From assembly GCA_017624285.1 (NCBI GenBank), contig JAGANI010000042.1:23345-87344 (forward strand): a stretch of 64,000 nt of DNA, in the 5' to 3' direction. Position 1 is the stretch's first letter. Every line of letters begins with the position of its first letter. Below are positions 45,556 through 55,373 of this stretch, piece by piece. The notes below the pieces were generated by a model, which worked only from the letters and a program-made list of their open reading frames with translations, was not told the DNA's origin and did no database searches. The translations under genes were made by a program, and so were the position numbers. Source of the DNA: Clostridia bacterium. GTDB lineage: Bacteria > Bacillota > Clostridia > Christensenellales > Borkfalkiaceae.

Positions 45556-47697
45556 TTAGTTAGCAAAAATGCCGTAAAAAAGCAATACGTATCCGTTTTT
45601 TTGCGACGTAATGGTGATTTTAGATACTTCTTTTTTATAAGGCAACTTAACTACTAATCGATTAATTAAATAGTTTTCAAAATTTTTATCGTAAGAAAAC
45701 TCTAAAAACTTAGTTGCGTTTTTAGCTACTGGATTTACACGCGACGATGCTATATGCGTAAACGCGGAAGTAAAATCCTCACCATTTTTTAATGGGTAAT
45801 TAAAGACGTCGCCGTCTTTATAATAAACGTTAATATTAGCACCGACTTCGCCTAAAGCCCCTAAATACGGATATCCCTTTAAGATAGACGTTGCGCCAAT
45901 AAGCGTAAGTTTATCCGTTGTAAAACCACCGTTAAACAAAAGTTCATCCCCATCGTATAAAGCGTACGGTACGCTACTTAACCCCGTTAACGGGGTGCGT
46001 AATACAGGACCTTTTACTATTTTACGATAGCGTGAATAATGTAATTTTTTGATATCGGGCATGGCCGCAGTTTTTATTAACCTATCTATATCCGTTTTTG
46101 CGTTACAAATAAACTGCTTTTTAGGTATGGGTTTTTTATCTATAAGTTTATAGCTAAATAAATCGTCATAAGACTTTTTTACCGCCTTATAAGCGTTAAA
46201 ATAAGCGTCGTAAATTAACGTCTTTTTACCATTTTTATCGACAAGAGCTTCTTTAAGCGTACCGTCAATACAAGCGGGCTCGCCACGGCCGAAATCGTTA
46301 ACTTCCCTCCAATACCAAAAGCAAGCGCCAGCTAAAGCGCCTTCGTCAGAGTTTTGGTTATACAGAAAAATAAATTTATCTATAAAATCTTTAATTAAAT
46401 GGGGATTATCGTACACGAAAAAGCCACCCCACTCGGTAAACATCAAAGGTTTATCGTGTAAAATACGAGCAGAATTTTCAGCACGTTCGTACCCAGCTGA
46501 ATACGGATGCATAGTGTAAAAATCAAACCCGCAAAGATTATAATATTTTAAAGTATCCTCGTCGCTCATACAGTTTGCGCCAGAAACAAGCCTATACGGG
46601 TCTAATTGTTTACAAACTTTAGCAGAATCAACTAAAAAACTTTCGGTAAAAAGACACTCGTTAAAGCATAGCCAAAATACTATCGACGGATGATTTCTAT
46701 CTCTCTTGATAGTGCGCTTTAATACCTCGATACTACCGTCGTGTATAGATTTATTTGAAGTATCCGACCACCATAGACCGGGTTCTTCACTAGTCATAAG
46801 CCCAATGCGATCACAAAGTTTAAGCACTGATTTATCGTGCGGGTAATGCACTAACCTAATATAGTTGCATCCCTCTTTTTTAATGCGCAAAAGGTCTTTT
46901 TTAACTAGTTTTATAGGTACGGTATGGCCGTAATCACCAATCATCTCGTGACGGCAAACGCCTTGTAAAAAGACCTCTTTACCGTTTAATAAAAAGCGAT
47001 GACGATTGCAAGAAAACTCGCGAAAACCGACTTCGTCGATAAACGTATCTAAAACTTTACCGTCGTAAATAAGATCCACCCTTAAAAGATATAAATTAGG
47101 ATGATCGGGCGACCAAAGATTTACGCCTAAAACTTCCCTAGTAACCGATAAAGTGCCTACTGGAACGGTAAAACTATCGACAATTTTACCGTTAAATAAA
47201 AGCGCAACTTTAAAAGTACCTTTTACCTCCCCACAATGGGTAAAATCTAAAACGTAATCGGCATCCAAATAGTTATTTTTTAGTTTTGTGTGGAAGTATA
47301 CGTCGTCTATATACGTACCATCCCTATATAAAATAGAAACGTTGCTAATAATGCCACCGTAATTTTCCCAACCTTCGCTTGGGCCAAATTCTGGGGTTAA
47401 ATCTAAAACTTCAACTTTTAATTTATTGCCCTTTTTAAGCGCAATATCGCTAATATCAAACTCGTACTCGGAATACGGGCCTAGTTCCCCTAAAAACTTA
47501 TCATTTAAAGTTACTTTAGCAGAATACGTAATCCTATCAAATTTTATAAAAACCTTATTATAATTATAGGATAAGTTAAAAGTTTTTTCTACGGTAAAAC
47601 AACCCACCGCTAAGGTAGAAAACGGCACTTTAATCTTTTTAGTTTTTCCGTTAGACACACGGTAATCCCATAAACCGTTAAGTGATTGAATATTCAT
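45556..47697 (-). CDS. GH2 family glycoside hydrolase
   Basis: A 713-residue retaining beta-glycosidase of family GH2: sugar-binding and immunoglobulin-like domains (about 1-235) and a TIM barrel (about 240-510) with acid/base WLCFNEC and nucleophile MFTEWGGFF, then a C-terminal beta domain. LHY-like RLVHYPHDKSVL and GVCRHEM are typical GH2 landmarks. No signal peptide. The NxK signature of beta-glucuronidases is not visible, so beta-galactosidase or another activity is more likely. Co-transcribed with an AraC regulator. Confidence 0.88.
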   Translation of the reverse strand: MNIQSLNGLWDYRVSNGKTKKIKVPFSTLAVGCFTVEKTFNLSYNYNKVFIKFDRITYSAKVTLNDKFLGELGPYSEYEFDISDIALKKGNKLKVEVLDLTPEFGPSEGWENYGGIISNVSILYRDGTYIDDVYFHTKLKNNYLDADYVLDFTHCGEVKGTFKVALLFNGKIVDSFTVPVGTLSVTREVLGVNLWSPDHPNLYLLRVDLIYDGKVLDTFIDEVGFREFSCNRHRFLLNGKEVFLQGVCRHEMIGDYGHTVPIKLVKKDLLRIKKEGCNYIRLVHYPHDKSVLKLCDRIGLMTSEEPGLWWSDTSNKSIHDGSIEVLKRTIKRDRNHPSIVFWLCFNECLFTESFLVDSAKVCKQLDPYRLVSGANCMSDEDTLKYYNLCGFDFYTMHPYSAGYERAENSARILHDKPLMFTEWGGFFVYDNPHLIKDFIDKFIFLYNQNSDEGALAGACFWYWREVNDFGRGEPACIDGTLKEALVDKNGKKTLIYDAYFNAYKAVKKSYDDLFSYKLIDKKPIPKKQFICNAKTDIDRLIKTAAMPDIKKLHYSRYRKIVKGPVLRTPLTGLSSVPYALYDGDELLFNGGFTTDKLTLIGATSILKGYPYLGALGEVGANINVYYKDGDVFNYPLKNGEDFTSAFTHIASSRVNPVAKNATKFLEFSYDKNFENYLINRLVVKLPYKKEVSKITITSQKNGYVLLFYGIFAN

Positions 47698-47770
47698 TTA
47701 GACCTCTTATGACGTTATTTATAAGTATAACATGCAAAACGACGGTATACGTTATATATCATTTTAACTT

Positions 47771-48853
47771 TTACTTTTGTAAAACGAATTTTATAACCGT
47801 CGTTATAGTATCCGCCATACGTATATAACCAGCATCGTTTGGATGGCAAGCATCCAAGCTAAAATCATACTGGTGTGGCGCTACGTTAAAGGAAGTACCG
47901 TCTATTAAATAAACGTTGTTGTCGCCTTCTTCACGCGCGGTCAAATAAGACTTTAAGATGATATCGCGTAATTTATTTACGACGTCAAAATTGCCGTAAG
48001 ACGTCCAATAATCAGGACGGGTAATCATAATGATAGGCACGTCTTTATTGTTTTTACGGAAGGTTTTATAAAAACTATAATGGGTGTTTTGTAAATCTTC
48101 CACAGTATAACAATTGTGGTCGTAATCGTAAACAAAGACGCTCATATCCTGTTTAGAAAGCCACTCCGCCATAACCTGTTCACCACGGGCTTGACCAGAA
48201 AAACCTATATTTTTATAATCGATATTAAGTTCTCTAGAAATTATCGCAGGGTAAGTAGTGCCGGGTCTACATGCGCCCGTACCATGTACGATTGATGAAC
48301 CGTAAAAAATGATGGGGGCTATATCTTTATAAGGCGCAGGCTCGCCTAATTTTGAATTTGGTTTTAATCCGATTTGAATTGAATCTACAACCGAGTGGAC
48401 GGGGAAGTTTATGGTATACGTACGCATTATATCCCCTTTAAAGTATACGATTTGCTCGTAACTATCGACCATATCGAAAGGCATACGAAACTCTTTTACT
48501 AACCTAGAGCCGTACTCGCCGTCTTCGTAAATATCAAAGCCTGCTGAAGAAATAAGCGTTAAGTGCGACGACTTACCTACAACCCTAAATTTAGCGCGTA
48601 TAGCGATATAGGGTGAATCGGTTGAAAACCTTACCCTACCACCAACGCTTTCCCTGCTTAACAATTTAACGCCTTCACTAGTAGCGGTAGCGACGTCCTC
48701 AGGCATACGATAATAATTGCCTTTTTTAAGTTCGGTTTCATCAAAACCATAAAGTTTAAAAGGCGCTAAATTAATATCGTTCCAAACGACTTCAGCATCT
48801 CCGATAGTGCTGTTTACAAGCATATTTTTATCGACCATAATATAAGAATCCAT
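47771..48853 (-). CDS. SGNH/GDSL-type hydrolase, carbohydrate esterase-like
   Basis: A 360-residue two-domain protein: N-terminal beta-sandwich (about 1-160) and C-terminal SGNH esterase domain (about 165-360) with catalytic Ser in YGSSIVHG, oxyanion Gly in GFSGQARGE and DACHPND (Asp/His). No signal peptide, so an intracellular deacylase of sugars is likely. ATG at 48853 has GGAAGGTG upstream; a longer open frame runs into the NagB-like gene and is rejected. Confidence 0.8.
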   Translation of the reverse strand: MDSYIMVDKNMLVNSTIGDAEVVWNDINLAPFKLYGFDETELKKGNYYRMPEDVATATSEGVKLLSRESVGGRVRFSTDSPYIAIRAKFRVVGKSSHLTLISSAGFDIYEDGEYGSRLVKEFRMPFDMVDSYEQIVYFKGDIMRTYTINFPVHSVVDSIQIGLKPNSKLGEPAPYKDIAPIIFYGSSIVHGTGACRPGTTYPAIISRELNIDYKNIGFSGQARGEQVMAEWLSKQDMSVFVYDYDHNCYTVEDLQNTHYSFYKTFRKNNKDVPIIMITRPDYWTSYGNFDVVNKLRDIILKSYLTAREEGDNNVYLIDGTSFNVAPHQYDFSLDACHPNDAGYIRMADTITTVIKFVLQK

Positions 48854-48887
48854 TTTTACACCTTCCTTAAAGTTAAAGAAATAATTA

Positions 48888-49688
48888 TTAATTAAATAAG
48901 CCTTCTGCCACGTCTTTATACGCGCAAATCGTAACCGAATTATGCCACTGCAATAAACTTGCGGGGATTTTTGAAGTAGGCTCGGTAAATAACGCACGCT
49001 TTACTATACCGTGTTGCCACGGTCTATTTAGCGCTATATAGATTTGTTTAGATGCTAAAATTTGCTTCATCCCAACGGTTATACACCACTCTGGCATACC
49101 ACGTAAATCGCCACGTTGATAGCCATAGGCATTTATCGTTTTAGTCTCTCGCGAAATGGGAAGAACCCGCGTCGGCAAAAGAGCAAAATCCTTAGCAGGG
49201 ATATCCTGCCCGTCTTCAGGTGGCTCGTTAAAAGCAATATGACCGTTTATACCCAAACCACCAAGGCATAAATCTACCCCGCCAAGCGACTCTATCAAGG
49301 CGTCGTACTCGGCTTCTTTAAAAACGGTTGGAAAAACCCTTTGAGAAATAGGCATAATTAAATCAGGATCAACTTTAGAATAAAATTCATCCTGCATACG
49401 CTTAGCAAAACTGAGTTTATCTGTAGATGAAATCATTTCGGTAGGAGAAAGCATATATTCATCCATATTAAAAAACCAAACGTTTTTAAGCGAAACGCCC
49501 AACTCGTTTACAAGCCTTGCCAAGATAGGATATTGGTCGGTAGGGCCAACGGGAACTATCATAACCGTCTTTTTGCCGAGTTTATTATTACGCCTAATAG
49601 TATTTAACATAGTAAGCGCCATATCAAAATAAACGTCCCACTCTTTATCGACAGATTTAAAAGATATACTACCTATTTTATGCTCCAT
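48888..49688 (-). CDS. NagB/RpiA-fold glucosamine-6-phosphate deaminase-like
   Basis: A 266-residue protein of the glucosamine-6-phosphate isomerase/6-phosphogluconolactonase superfamily. Phosphate loop PVGPTDQYPILARL, NMDEY and the active-site GLGINGHIAFNEPP match NagB-type enzymes. Several regions differ from classical NagB, so the exact sugar phosphate is open. Adjacent to the SGNH esterase and GH2 genes, consistent with use of an acylated or amino-sugar glycan. Confidence 0.75.
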   Translation of the reverse strand: MEHKIGSISFKSVDKEWDVYFDMALTMLNTIRRNNKLGKKTVMIVPVGPTDQYPILARLVNELGVSLKNVWFFNMDEYMLSPTEMISSTDKLSFAKRMQDEFYSKVDPDLIMPISQRVFPTVFKEAEYDALIESLGGVDLCLGGLGINGHIAFNEPPEDGQDIPAKDFALLPTRVLPISRETKTINAYGYQRGDLRGMPEWCITVGMKQILASKQIYIALNRPWQHGIVKRALFTEPTSKIPASLLQWHNSVTICAYKDVAEGLFN

Positions 49689-49776
49689 AATACACCTTTA
49701 CCTTACTTTTTTGTTATTATATCATATAAAAAATACTTTTCAATGCAAAATTAAAAATATATTAAATAAAAATAAA

Positions 49777-49800
49777 AAGGCACTTTAAAAGTGCCTTAAA
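49777..49800 (-). terminator. Rho-independent terminator of the M81 gene
   Basis: AAGGCACTTT/AAAGTGCCTT hairpin with U tract. Confidence 0.75.
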
Positions 49801-49808
49801 ATCAAATA

Positions 49809-51320
49809 TTATCTAAAACGTCTTGCCTTTTTTACGTCTAGTAAAGAAACTTCTTCAAACGGATACATTGGGACGGGTCTATTTTTATATGGCAAATCAG
49901 TTAAAACCACTCCGGCTGAACCAATGGTTGAAGTATTGCAAATTTCTTGCGCGATAGGCTCGTACCCGGCACGGAAAGACGTGCAAGCCTTAACGCAAAC
50001 TAAGTCGCAATTAAGTGGGTCTATGCCAAAGCTACTATAAAACGCCAGATCAGCTTTCCCGCCATAAGAAGCCAAATGTATAAATATCTTGCCTACCTTT
50101 AGTATTGCCGTTTTACCGATATCTTCTACCTGACCACGTTCTTGTGGGCCGTGTAAGATAAATTTACCGTCGTATAAACCGATAATTTTAGCGTCATGCA
50201 CGGTAACGGGGTGGGAAATTTTATTACAAATGGTAGCGCCAAGGCTAAAATCCGAAATAGCGCCAACGCCTAAATTAAAAGCTTTTTCTACAGCGGGGAC
50301 GTCGGTAATAGCAACTGCCGAAGTAAGTTTATCTTTAAAAGGTAAAAGCTTTTCTAACGTAAAAGCGCTATCGCCACACGCACCTGCGTTTGGGGAGTCG
50401 GCTGAATCTACTAAAATTATTGGCTTGCCACTTTTATTGTTTAACGCCTTTGTTATTACTTCATCTACGCTATAAAGTGCGTCGCCTTGTAAAAAAGATC
50501 GTATATTAAACTCTATATTAATTAAATGGTCAGCGACTTGCTTTGCAACGGTTTCGTCTTCGGCAACGACAACGGCAGTAGCAGCAAACTCTTTAACGTC
50601 TAACCACGGTTGCGCCTGAAAGAGCGTATAATCTAAAATTTTGCCTTGCTTAACTAAATCAAGGGCGTATTCTTTAACTTTTAATAATTCACCATTAAAG
50701 GTCGTATATGCATGCGCTGGTGCAATAATAGGAACGGACGCGCAAACGGTTTTTAAGTTTTTACCGTTTAACTTATCCATAAGCAAACTACCAGCCCTAA
50801 AACCTGTTTGGTATAAATCTAAATGGGGGTAATCTTGATAACCACAAATAATATCTGCGTTAGACAAAATTTTGCTAGTTATATTAGCGTGTAAATCAAA
50901 TGATGCTGAAATTATAACCTTATCCCCCACCTCACGCCTAATAACATCTAAAATATCCCCACAAACGTCTTGGGATTTATTAGAAGTCGTAGCGCCGTGT
51001 AAAGATAACGCGATACCATCTATTTGACCTAAATTTTTGATAACGTCTATCGTTTTGTTGATAAAAAACTCGTAAACAGCGTTATCAATAGGACCACCAC
51101 TTGACGGACTGTTTAAGTATACGCCACCTTTTAAATCAACGTCATCGCGCATTAAAGAATCCACCAAACCATTTATGGTTGCACCACGGCTATCGCCTTT
51201 AAGGACTTCTTCACCAAAGTATACACCTGCTGAATAAAAATCATCCAGCGTTGTTAAAACAGGATTAAAATCGTTGCTTTCGTGGTGAAATCTACATACT
51301 AAAATACGCTTTTTATCCAT
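49809..51320 (-). CDS. M81 family (MlrC-like) metallopeptidase
   Basis: A 503-residue protein of the M81 family, named after the microcystin-degrading MlrC. ILVCRFHHESNDFNP (N-terminal), DGIALSLHGATTSN, SFDLHANIT and YPHLDLYQTGFRAG carry the putative zinc ligands. C-terminal DSADSPNAGACGDSAFTL is also typical. Cytoplasmic; in most bacteria these are M81 proteins of unknown substrate, perhaps an amidase of small molecules. Directly downstream of the DUF1667/oxidoreductase trio. Confidence 0.8.
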   Translation of the reverse strand: MDKKRILVCRFHHESNDFNPVLTTLDDFYSAGVYFGEEVLKGDSRGATINGLVDSLMRDDVDLKGGVYLNSPSSGGPIDNAVYEFFINKTIDVIKNLGQIDGIALSLHGATTSNKSQDVCGDILDVIRREVGDKVIISASFDLHANITSKILSNADIICGYQDYPHLDLYQTGFRAGSLLMDKLNGKNLKTVCASVPIIAPAHAYTTFNGELLKVKEYALDLVKQGKILDYTLFQAQPWLDVKEFAATAVVVAEDETVAKQVADHLINIEFNIRSFLQGDALYSVDEVITKALNNKSGKPIILVDSADSPNAGACGDSAFTLEKLLPFKDKLTSAVAITDVPAVEKAFNLGVGAISDFSLGATICNKISHPVTVHDAKIIGLYDGKFILHGPQERGQVEDIGKTAILKVGKIFIHLASYGGKADLAFYSSFGIDPLNCDLVCVKACTSFRAGYEPIAQEICNTSTIGSAGVVLTDLPYKNRPVPMYPFEEVSLLDVKKARRFR

Positions 51321-51335
51321 TTAAGCTTTCCTCAA

Positions 51336-51689
51336 TTAAATGTTTTTAGTTGCAACCATATCTATGCCAGTACCACAAATATCTTTTACGATAACGTCGT
51401 ACCTATTTATAGGTGCTTTTACGGTTACACCTTTAATAACGTCAATACAATCAAATATTTTATCTTTAGGTAAAGGCTTTGCTGAGCGCACGGGTAAAAG
51501 TTCGTTATCAAGGCCTTCAACCTTAACGGTAGTGGTAAGTATACGGACGGGGCTTATAAACTCGTTAGAAGCATACGTTTTGCCACGTATACAACCATAG
51601 CCTTCAACAGAGTTGACAACGCCGTTATCACCCGAAACCGTAATTCGACAACCACGTGGGCAAACGGTACAAATAATTAACTTTTCCAT
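51336..51689 (-). CDS. DUF1667 protein
   Basis: A 117-residue protein with an N-terminal CTVCPRGC motif and CIRG, and the ending VIVKDICGTGIDMVATKNI (shared family ending). DUF1667 proteins normally follow an NAD(P)/FAD oxidoreductase and a GlpA-like protein, as here. They bind iron-sulfur or act in electron transfer; exact role unknown. Confidence 0.85.
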   Translation of the reverse strand: MEKLIICTVCPRGCRITVSGDNGVVNSVEGYGCIRGKTYASNEFISPVRILTTTVKVEGLDNELLPVRSAKPLPKDKIFDCIDVIKGVTVKAPINRYDVIVKDICGTGIDMVATKNI

Positions 51690-51692
51690 AAA

Positions 51693-52955
51693 TTAATCCC
51701 CCTCTATAACGTCTACGGTAATACTATCGTCGGTTATTAGCGAAGTATCTACCTTAATACTATTCATTTCGCCAGGGCTAACGCGCAACTCTTTCTTTTT
51801 TGCAATAATATTATCGCCACACCTAACGGTCAAAGTAACGTTTTGTTTTGGGGATAACACCCTAAAATAAAGCGTAACCTTATCGTATTCATTAGATAAT
51901 GCAAGTTTATGTGGGCAAAGATAACGGACGTTTTTACCAGTTTGACAGCATACGTCCCCTGTTGTTTTGGGAAAATTGCCCATGGCGTAACGCGCAGCAT
52001 ACTTACCGGCTTGCTCGCTTTCAGCACTTACGTTATCAACTAAATCATTAACGTGTACGACGTTACCACATGCAAATACGCCCGAAATAGAAGTTTGCAT
52101 ATACTGATCGACACTTGGACCGTTTGTAACCTTATTTATTAAAACACCTGCTTTTGAAGATAACTCGTTTTCAGGAATAAGACCTACCGAGAATAACACA
52201 GTATCGCACTCAACAAATTCTTCCTGACTTAAAATAGGCTTTTTGTTTTCATCTACGGGCGCAACGTATACGCCTGTTACACGTGTATTGCCTTCAATCC
52301 TAGTAATGGTATGCGCTAATTTAAGCGGGATACCAAAGTCATCTAAGCATTGAACGCGATTTCTAGTTAACCCTGCAAGGTAATCCATAAGTTCAACCAC
52401 CATTACAACCTTAGCGCCTTCTAAAGACATACGGCGTGCCATAATCATACCGATATCGCCTGAACCTAAAATTACAACCTTTTTACCGACCATAATATTT
52501 TGGCGGTTAATTAACCTTTGCGCAGAACCTGCTGTGTATAAGCCTGCGGGACGGGTGCCGGGAATTACTATATTTGCCCTAGTCCTTTCCCTACAACCCA
52601 TCGCTAAAATTATGCTTTTTGCATTGACTAACGTTAAGCCGTACTCCGAATTAGCGCAGATTATAGTTTTATCTTCACCATTGACTTGAAGTACCATAGA
52701 GTTAAGCAAATAATCCACGCCAACTTCGTTAGCTTTGTCGACAAATCTACCGTAATACTCTGGACCGGTGAGTTCTTCGTTAAATCTTGTTAAGCCAAAG
52801 CCCGGGTGAATACATTGTTGTAAAATACCGCCGAGCGCGTTATCACGCTCGATAATAAGCACTTTGTTTGCGCCTTCTTGTTTTGCTGAAACAGCCGCCG
52901 CCAAACCAGCAGGCCCACCGCCTACGATAGCGACATCACAATTTATATTATACAT
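51693..52955 (-). CDS. NAD(P)/FAD-dependent oxidoreductase
   Basis: A 420-residue flavoprotein with FAD-binding GGGPAGLAAAVSA at the N-terminus, a second Rossmann GSGDIGMIMARR for NAD(P), and the closing FACGNVVHV segment. Homologous to the electron-transfer subunit that accompanies GlpA-like dehydrogenases. Forms the middle of the trio, with 22 and 3 base gaps. Confidence 0.86.
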   Translation of the reverse strand: MYNINCDVAIVGGGPAGLAAAVSAKQEGANKVLIIERDNALGGILQQCIHPGFGLTRFNEELTGPEYYGRFVDKANEVGVDYLLNSMVLQVNGEDKTIICANSEYGLTLVNAKSIILAMGCRERTRANIVIPGTRPAGLYTAGSAQRLINRQNIMVGKKVVILGSGDIGMIMARRMSLEGAKVVMVVELMDYLAGLTRNRVQCLDDFGIPLKLAHTITRIEGNTRVTGVYVAPVDENKKPILSQEEFVECDTVLFSVGLIPENELSSKAGVLINKVTNGPSVDQYMQTSISGVFACGNVVHVNDLVDNVSAESEQAGKYAARYAMGNFPKTTGDVCCQTGKNVRYLCPHKLALSNEYDKVTLYFRVLSPKQNVTLTVRCGDNIIAKKKELRVSPGEMNSIKVDTSLITDDSITVDVIEGD

Positions 52956-52977
52956 AAACTTCTCCTTAAAACTTTTA

Positions 52978-54414
52978 TTAACGAGTCCTACCCGTTACCA
53001 TATGTGAGCCTAGGTTGTTTTTATTGACCTCTTCGGGCTTGATATTTAACTCCCTTGCGAGAATTTCAATAACCTTAGGGCCACAAAAACCGCCTTGGCA
53101 ACGCCCCATACCAGCACGCACCCTGCGTTTAATAGCATCGACGCTTTTTGCACCTAACGGACGGTGAATAGCATCTAAAATTTCAGCCTCGGTGATGGTT
53201 TCGCAACGGCAAATTATATTGCCGTATAATGGGTTTTGCTTGATGAGTTCTTCTTGAACGCTTAAAGATTGCTCGGAGAATTTTACAATACCTTTGCGCG
53301 TAGAAATAAAGTTTTCTTTTAATATAAAGTTTGCACCACTAAATAATAATTGTTGTACCACGTACTTACCCATAGCAACGGATAAAGTTAACCCCGTTGA
53401 ACACACGCCTGATAAGTTTACGTAACCGAATAAATCGTCGTACATATCAAAGTGCAAGCCTTCAGGATTACGGTTAGGTCTTAAACCACAATACTGTGTA
53501 ATAGTATCGCGCAAGTTTACGTTAGGAACTAGGTTTTTAACGTCTTTTGCGATGCTATCCAACCCGTCTGCCGTAGTAGATTTATCCACCTTTGACTCTT
53601 GATCTTCAGCAGTAGGCCCAACAAGCATATTGCCGTGGATGGTAGGGCACATAAGTTTACCTTTAGTAATCTTAGTGGGTATCGGTAGCACGATGCGCTC
53701 TACCTTACAAGAAGTATTTTTATCTAAGATATAAAACTGACCTTTCCTAGCGACAACTTTATACTCGTCTTTACCAACCATTTTAGCAATCTCGTCGCAA
53801 TAAAGCGCAGCGCAGTTTATAACGTAAGTAGTTTCGATTTCACCCCTCTCGGTAACAACACTTTTAATTTTGCCGTCTTTAGTTTTAATATCGGTAACTT
53901 TTGCGTTTAATAAAAACTGAACACCGTTAGCGTAAGCGTTTTCAGCAAGCGCTTGTACTAAAATAAAGGGGTCTATAATGCTTTCCCTCGGGATATATAA
54001 CCCACCCTTGACTTCCGGGTTAAGGTTTGGCTCCATTTTAAGTAGTTCTGCACCAGTTTTATACTCTACGTCGTAAACGTGATTTTTGAAAGCTTTTGCT
54101 TTAATTTCGGGTAGTTTATTAAACTGCTCGTCAGTAAAAGCGGGTAAAATTGCGCCCACCCTCTTAAACGGAACGTCTAAAGATTTGCAAAGTTCGTCAT
54201 ACATAGGATTTGCAGAAACTACTAATTGAGATTCTAACGTACCTGGGGTAGCGTCGTACCCAGTATGTATAATTGCACTATTAGATTTTGATGCGTCGCC
54301 ACCGATATCCTCGTTTTTATCGACTACTATTACGTTTACCTGATACTTGCTAAGTTCTCTAGCAACTGCGCAACCAACAGCGCCTGCGCCTATGATAACT
54401 ACGTCTGTTTTCAT
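52978..54414 (-). CDS. GlpA-like FAD-dependent glycerol-3-phosphate dehydrogenase
   Basis: A 478-residue flavoprotein. FAD motif GAGAVGCAVARELS, SNSAIIHTGYD typical of FAD-dependent glycerol-3-phosphate or 2-hydroxyglutarate oxidases, and a C-terminal BFD-like 2Fe-2S domain (CRCETIT...GRCQGGFC). With the NAD(P)/FAD protein and DUF1667 it forms an anaerobic G3P-dehydrogenase-like complex. The GDPD gene at 18 kb could supply glycerol-3-phosphate. Controlled from the promoter at 54460-54487. Confidence 0.85.
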   Translation of the reverse strand: MKTDVVIIGAGAVGCAVARELSKYQVNVIVVDKNEDIGGDASKSNSAIIHTGYDATPGTLESQLVVSANPMYDELCKSLDVPFKRVGAILPAFTDEQFNKLPEIKAKAFKNHVYDVEYKTGAELLKMEPNLNPEVKGGLYIPRESIIDPFILVQALAENAYANGVQFLLNAKVTDIKTKDGKIKSVVTERGEIETTYVINCAALYCDEIAKMVGKDEYKVVARKGQFYILDKNTSCKVERIVLPIPTKITKGKLMCPTIHGNMLVGPTAEDQESKVDKSTTADGLDSIAKDVKNLVPNVNLRDTITQYCGLRPNRNPEGLHFDMYDDLFGYVNLSGVCSTGLTLSVAMGKYVVQQLLFSGANFILKENFISTRKGIVKFSEQSLSVQEELIKQNPLYGNIICRCETITEAEILDAIHRPLGAKSVDAIKRRVRAGMGRCQGGFCGPKVIEILARELNIKPEEVNKNNLGSHMVTGRTR

Positions 54415-54449
54415 AAAAAACTCCTAATGGTTATTAACGACTTATATCG

Positions 54450-54487
54450 TCTATATTTAATTATACCAAAAAATACAATGTTGTCAA
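54450..54487 (-). promoter_or_regulatory. Promoter of the GlpA-like operon with candidate DeoR operator
   Basis: Minus-strand TTGACA (54482-54487), 16-base spacer, TATAAT (54460-54465). The -10 overlaps a 17-bp motif GTATAATTAAATATAGA (54450-54466) that recurs exactly in the DeoR gene's own promoter. Confidence 0.7.
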
Positions 54488-54526
54488 GAAGTATTCAAGA
54501 TATTATCAACAATTTTTAATTAAAAC

Positions 54527-54552
54527 AAAAAAACAACCCAAGATGGGTTGCT
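54527..54552 (-). terminator. Rho-independent terminator of the DeoR gene
   Basis: CAACCCA/TGGGTTG hairpin followed by a U-rich run on the minus strand. Confidence 0.8.
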
Positions 54553-54556
54553 TTAA

Positions 54557-55315
54557 TTATTTTTTTGCTACTATTACTTTTACACCTAAGTCTTTAAGTT
54601 CTTTTATCGCTTGTTTAGGGGTTTTTTCGTCCGTGATAATCACGTCCACGTCTTTTACCGAGCAAACTTTGCACATTGCCCTAACGCCAAATTTAGAGTG
54701 ATCTGCTAAAACGATAACTTGACGGGCGTTTTTAATGATTTCCGCACGGATATTTGCTTCGTCTATGATAAAGTCGGTTAAGCCTTCTTTAGTGATACCT
54801 GCAACGCCTACAAAAACCTTATCAAAATTAAAGTGGCTGATATTTTCCTTTGCCAAGCTACCGTATAAAGAAAGTTCCCCCGGGCGGATTTCCCCACCTG
54901 ATAAAACTACTTTTGCGCCACGCTCCGATAAAACTACGGCAGTCCTTATAGCGTTGGTAAAAGCTGTGATTTGCTTATCTGGCGAAAGGTTTTGCGCCAA
55001 ACGTAAAACGGTCGTACCTAAATCAAAAAACACGGTTTCGTTAGGCTCGATAAAAGTTTCAGCAACTTCGGCTATAGCAAGTTTTTCGATAGCATTTTCA
55101 TCTTCACGGTTTTTATAACTAGGCTCGGTACGTAAAAAAGTCTTTTTTACCGCACCACCGTAAACACGCTCTAAAACACCCTGTTTTTCAAGATAACTTA
55201 AATCACGCCTAACCGTTTCAATAGATATGCCAAAGCGTGAAATAAGCTCGTCATTACTAACCGTGCCTTGCGCGTTTAATAATTTTACAATTTTGCTTCT
55301 TCGTTCTTGATTCAT
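54557..55315 (-). CDS. DeoR family transcriptional regulator
   Basis: A 252-residue repressor: HTH (about 6-57, RRSKIVKLLNAQGTVSNDEL then FGISIETVRRDLSYLEKQG) and a sugar-phosphate-binding domain with FFDLGTTV, SGGEIRPGELSLYG and DHSKFG. It lies just upstream of the GlpA-like operon and shares a promoter motif with it. By family and context its effector may be glycerol-3-phosphate or a sugar phosphate. Confidence 0.88.
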   Translation of the reverse strand: MNQERRSKIVKLLNAQGTVSNDELISRFGISIETVRRDLSYLEKQGVLERVYGGAVKKTFLRTEPSYKNREDENAIEKLAIAEVAETFIEPNETVFFDLGTTVLRLAQNLSPDKQITAFTNAIRTAVVLSERGAKVVLSGGEIRPGELSLYGSLAKENISHFNFDKVFVGVAGITKEGLTDFIIDEANIRAEIIKNARQVIVLADHSKFGVRAMCKVCSVKDVDVIITDEKTPKQAIKELKDLGVKVIVAKK

Positions 55316-55335
55316 ACAAATCCTCGTTAAATTTC

Positions 55336-55373
55336 TCTATATTTAATTATACTATTTATATAAATTTTGTCAA
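55336..55373 (-). promoter_or_regulatory. DeoR gene promoter with candidate autoregulatory site
   Basis: Minus-strand TTGACA (55368-55373), 16-base spacer, TATAAT (55346-55351), overlapping the same 17-bp motif (55336-55352) as the GlpA-like operon promoter. Confidence 0.7.

Noticed and set aside
45556..47697. GH2 enzyme considered as a beta-glucuronidase feeding the uxaC operon
   Set aside because: The NxK carboxylate-binding motif of glucuronidases is not visible and the operons are not adjacent, so the link is unsupported.
48854..48997. Longer start of the SGNH protein
   Set aside because: It overlaps the end of the NagB-like gene and adds unconserved residues; the ATG at 48853 has a good ribosome site.
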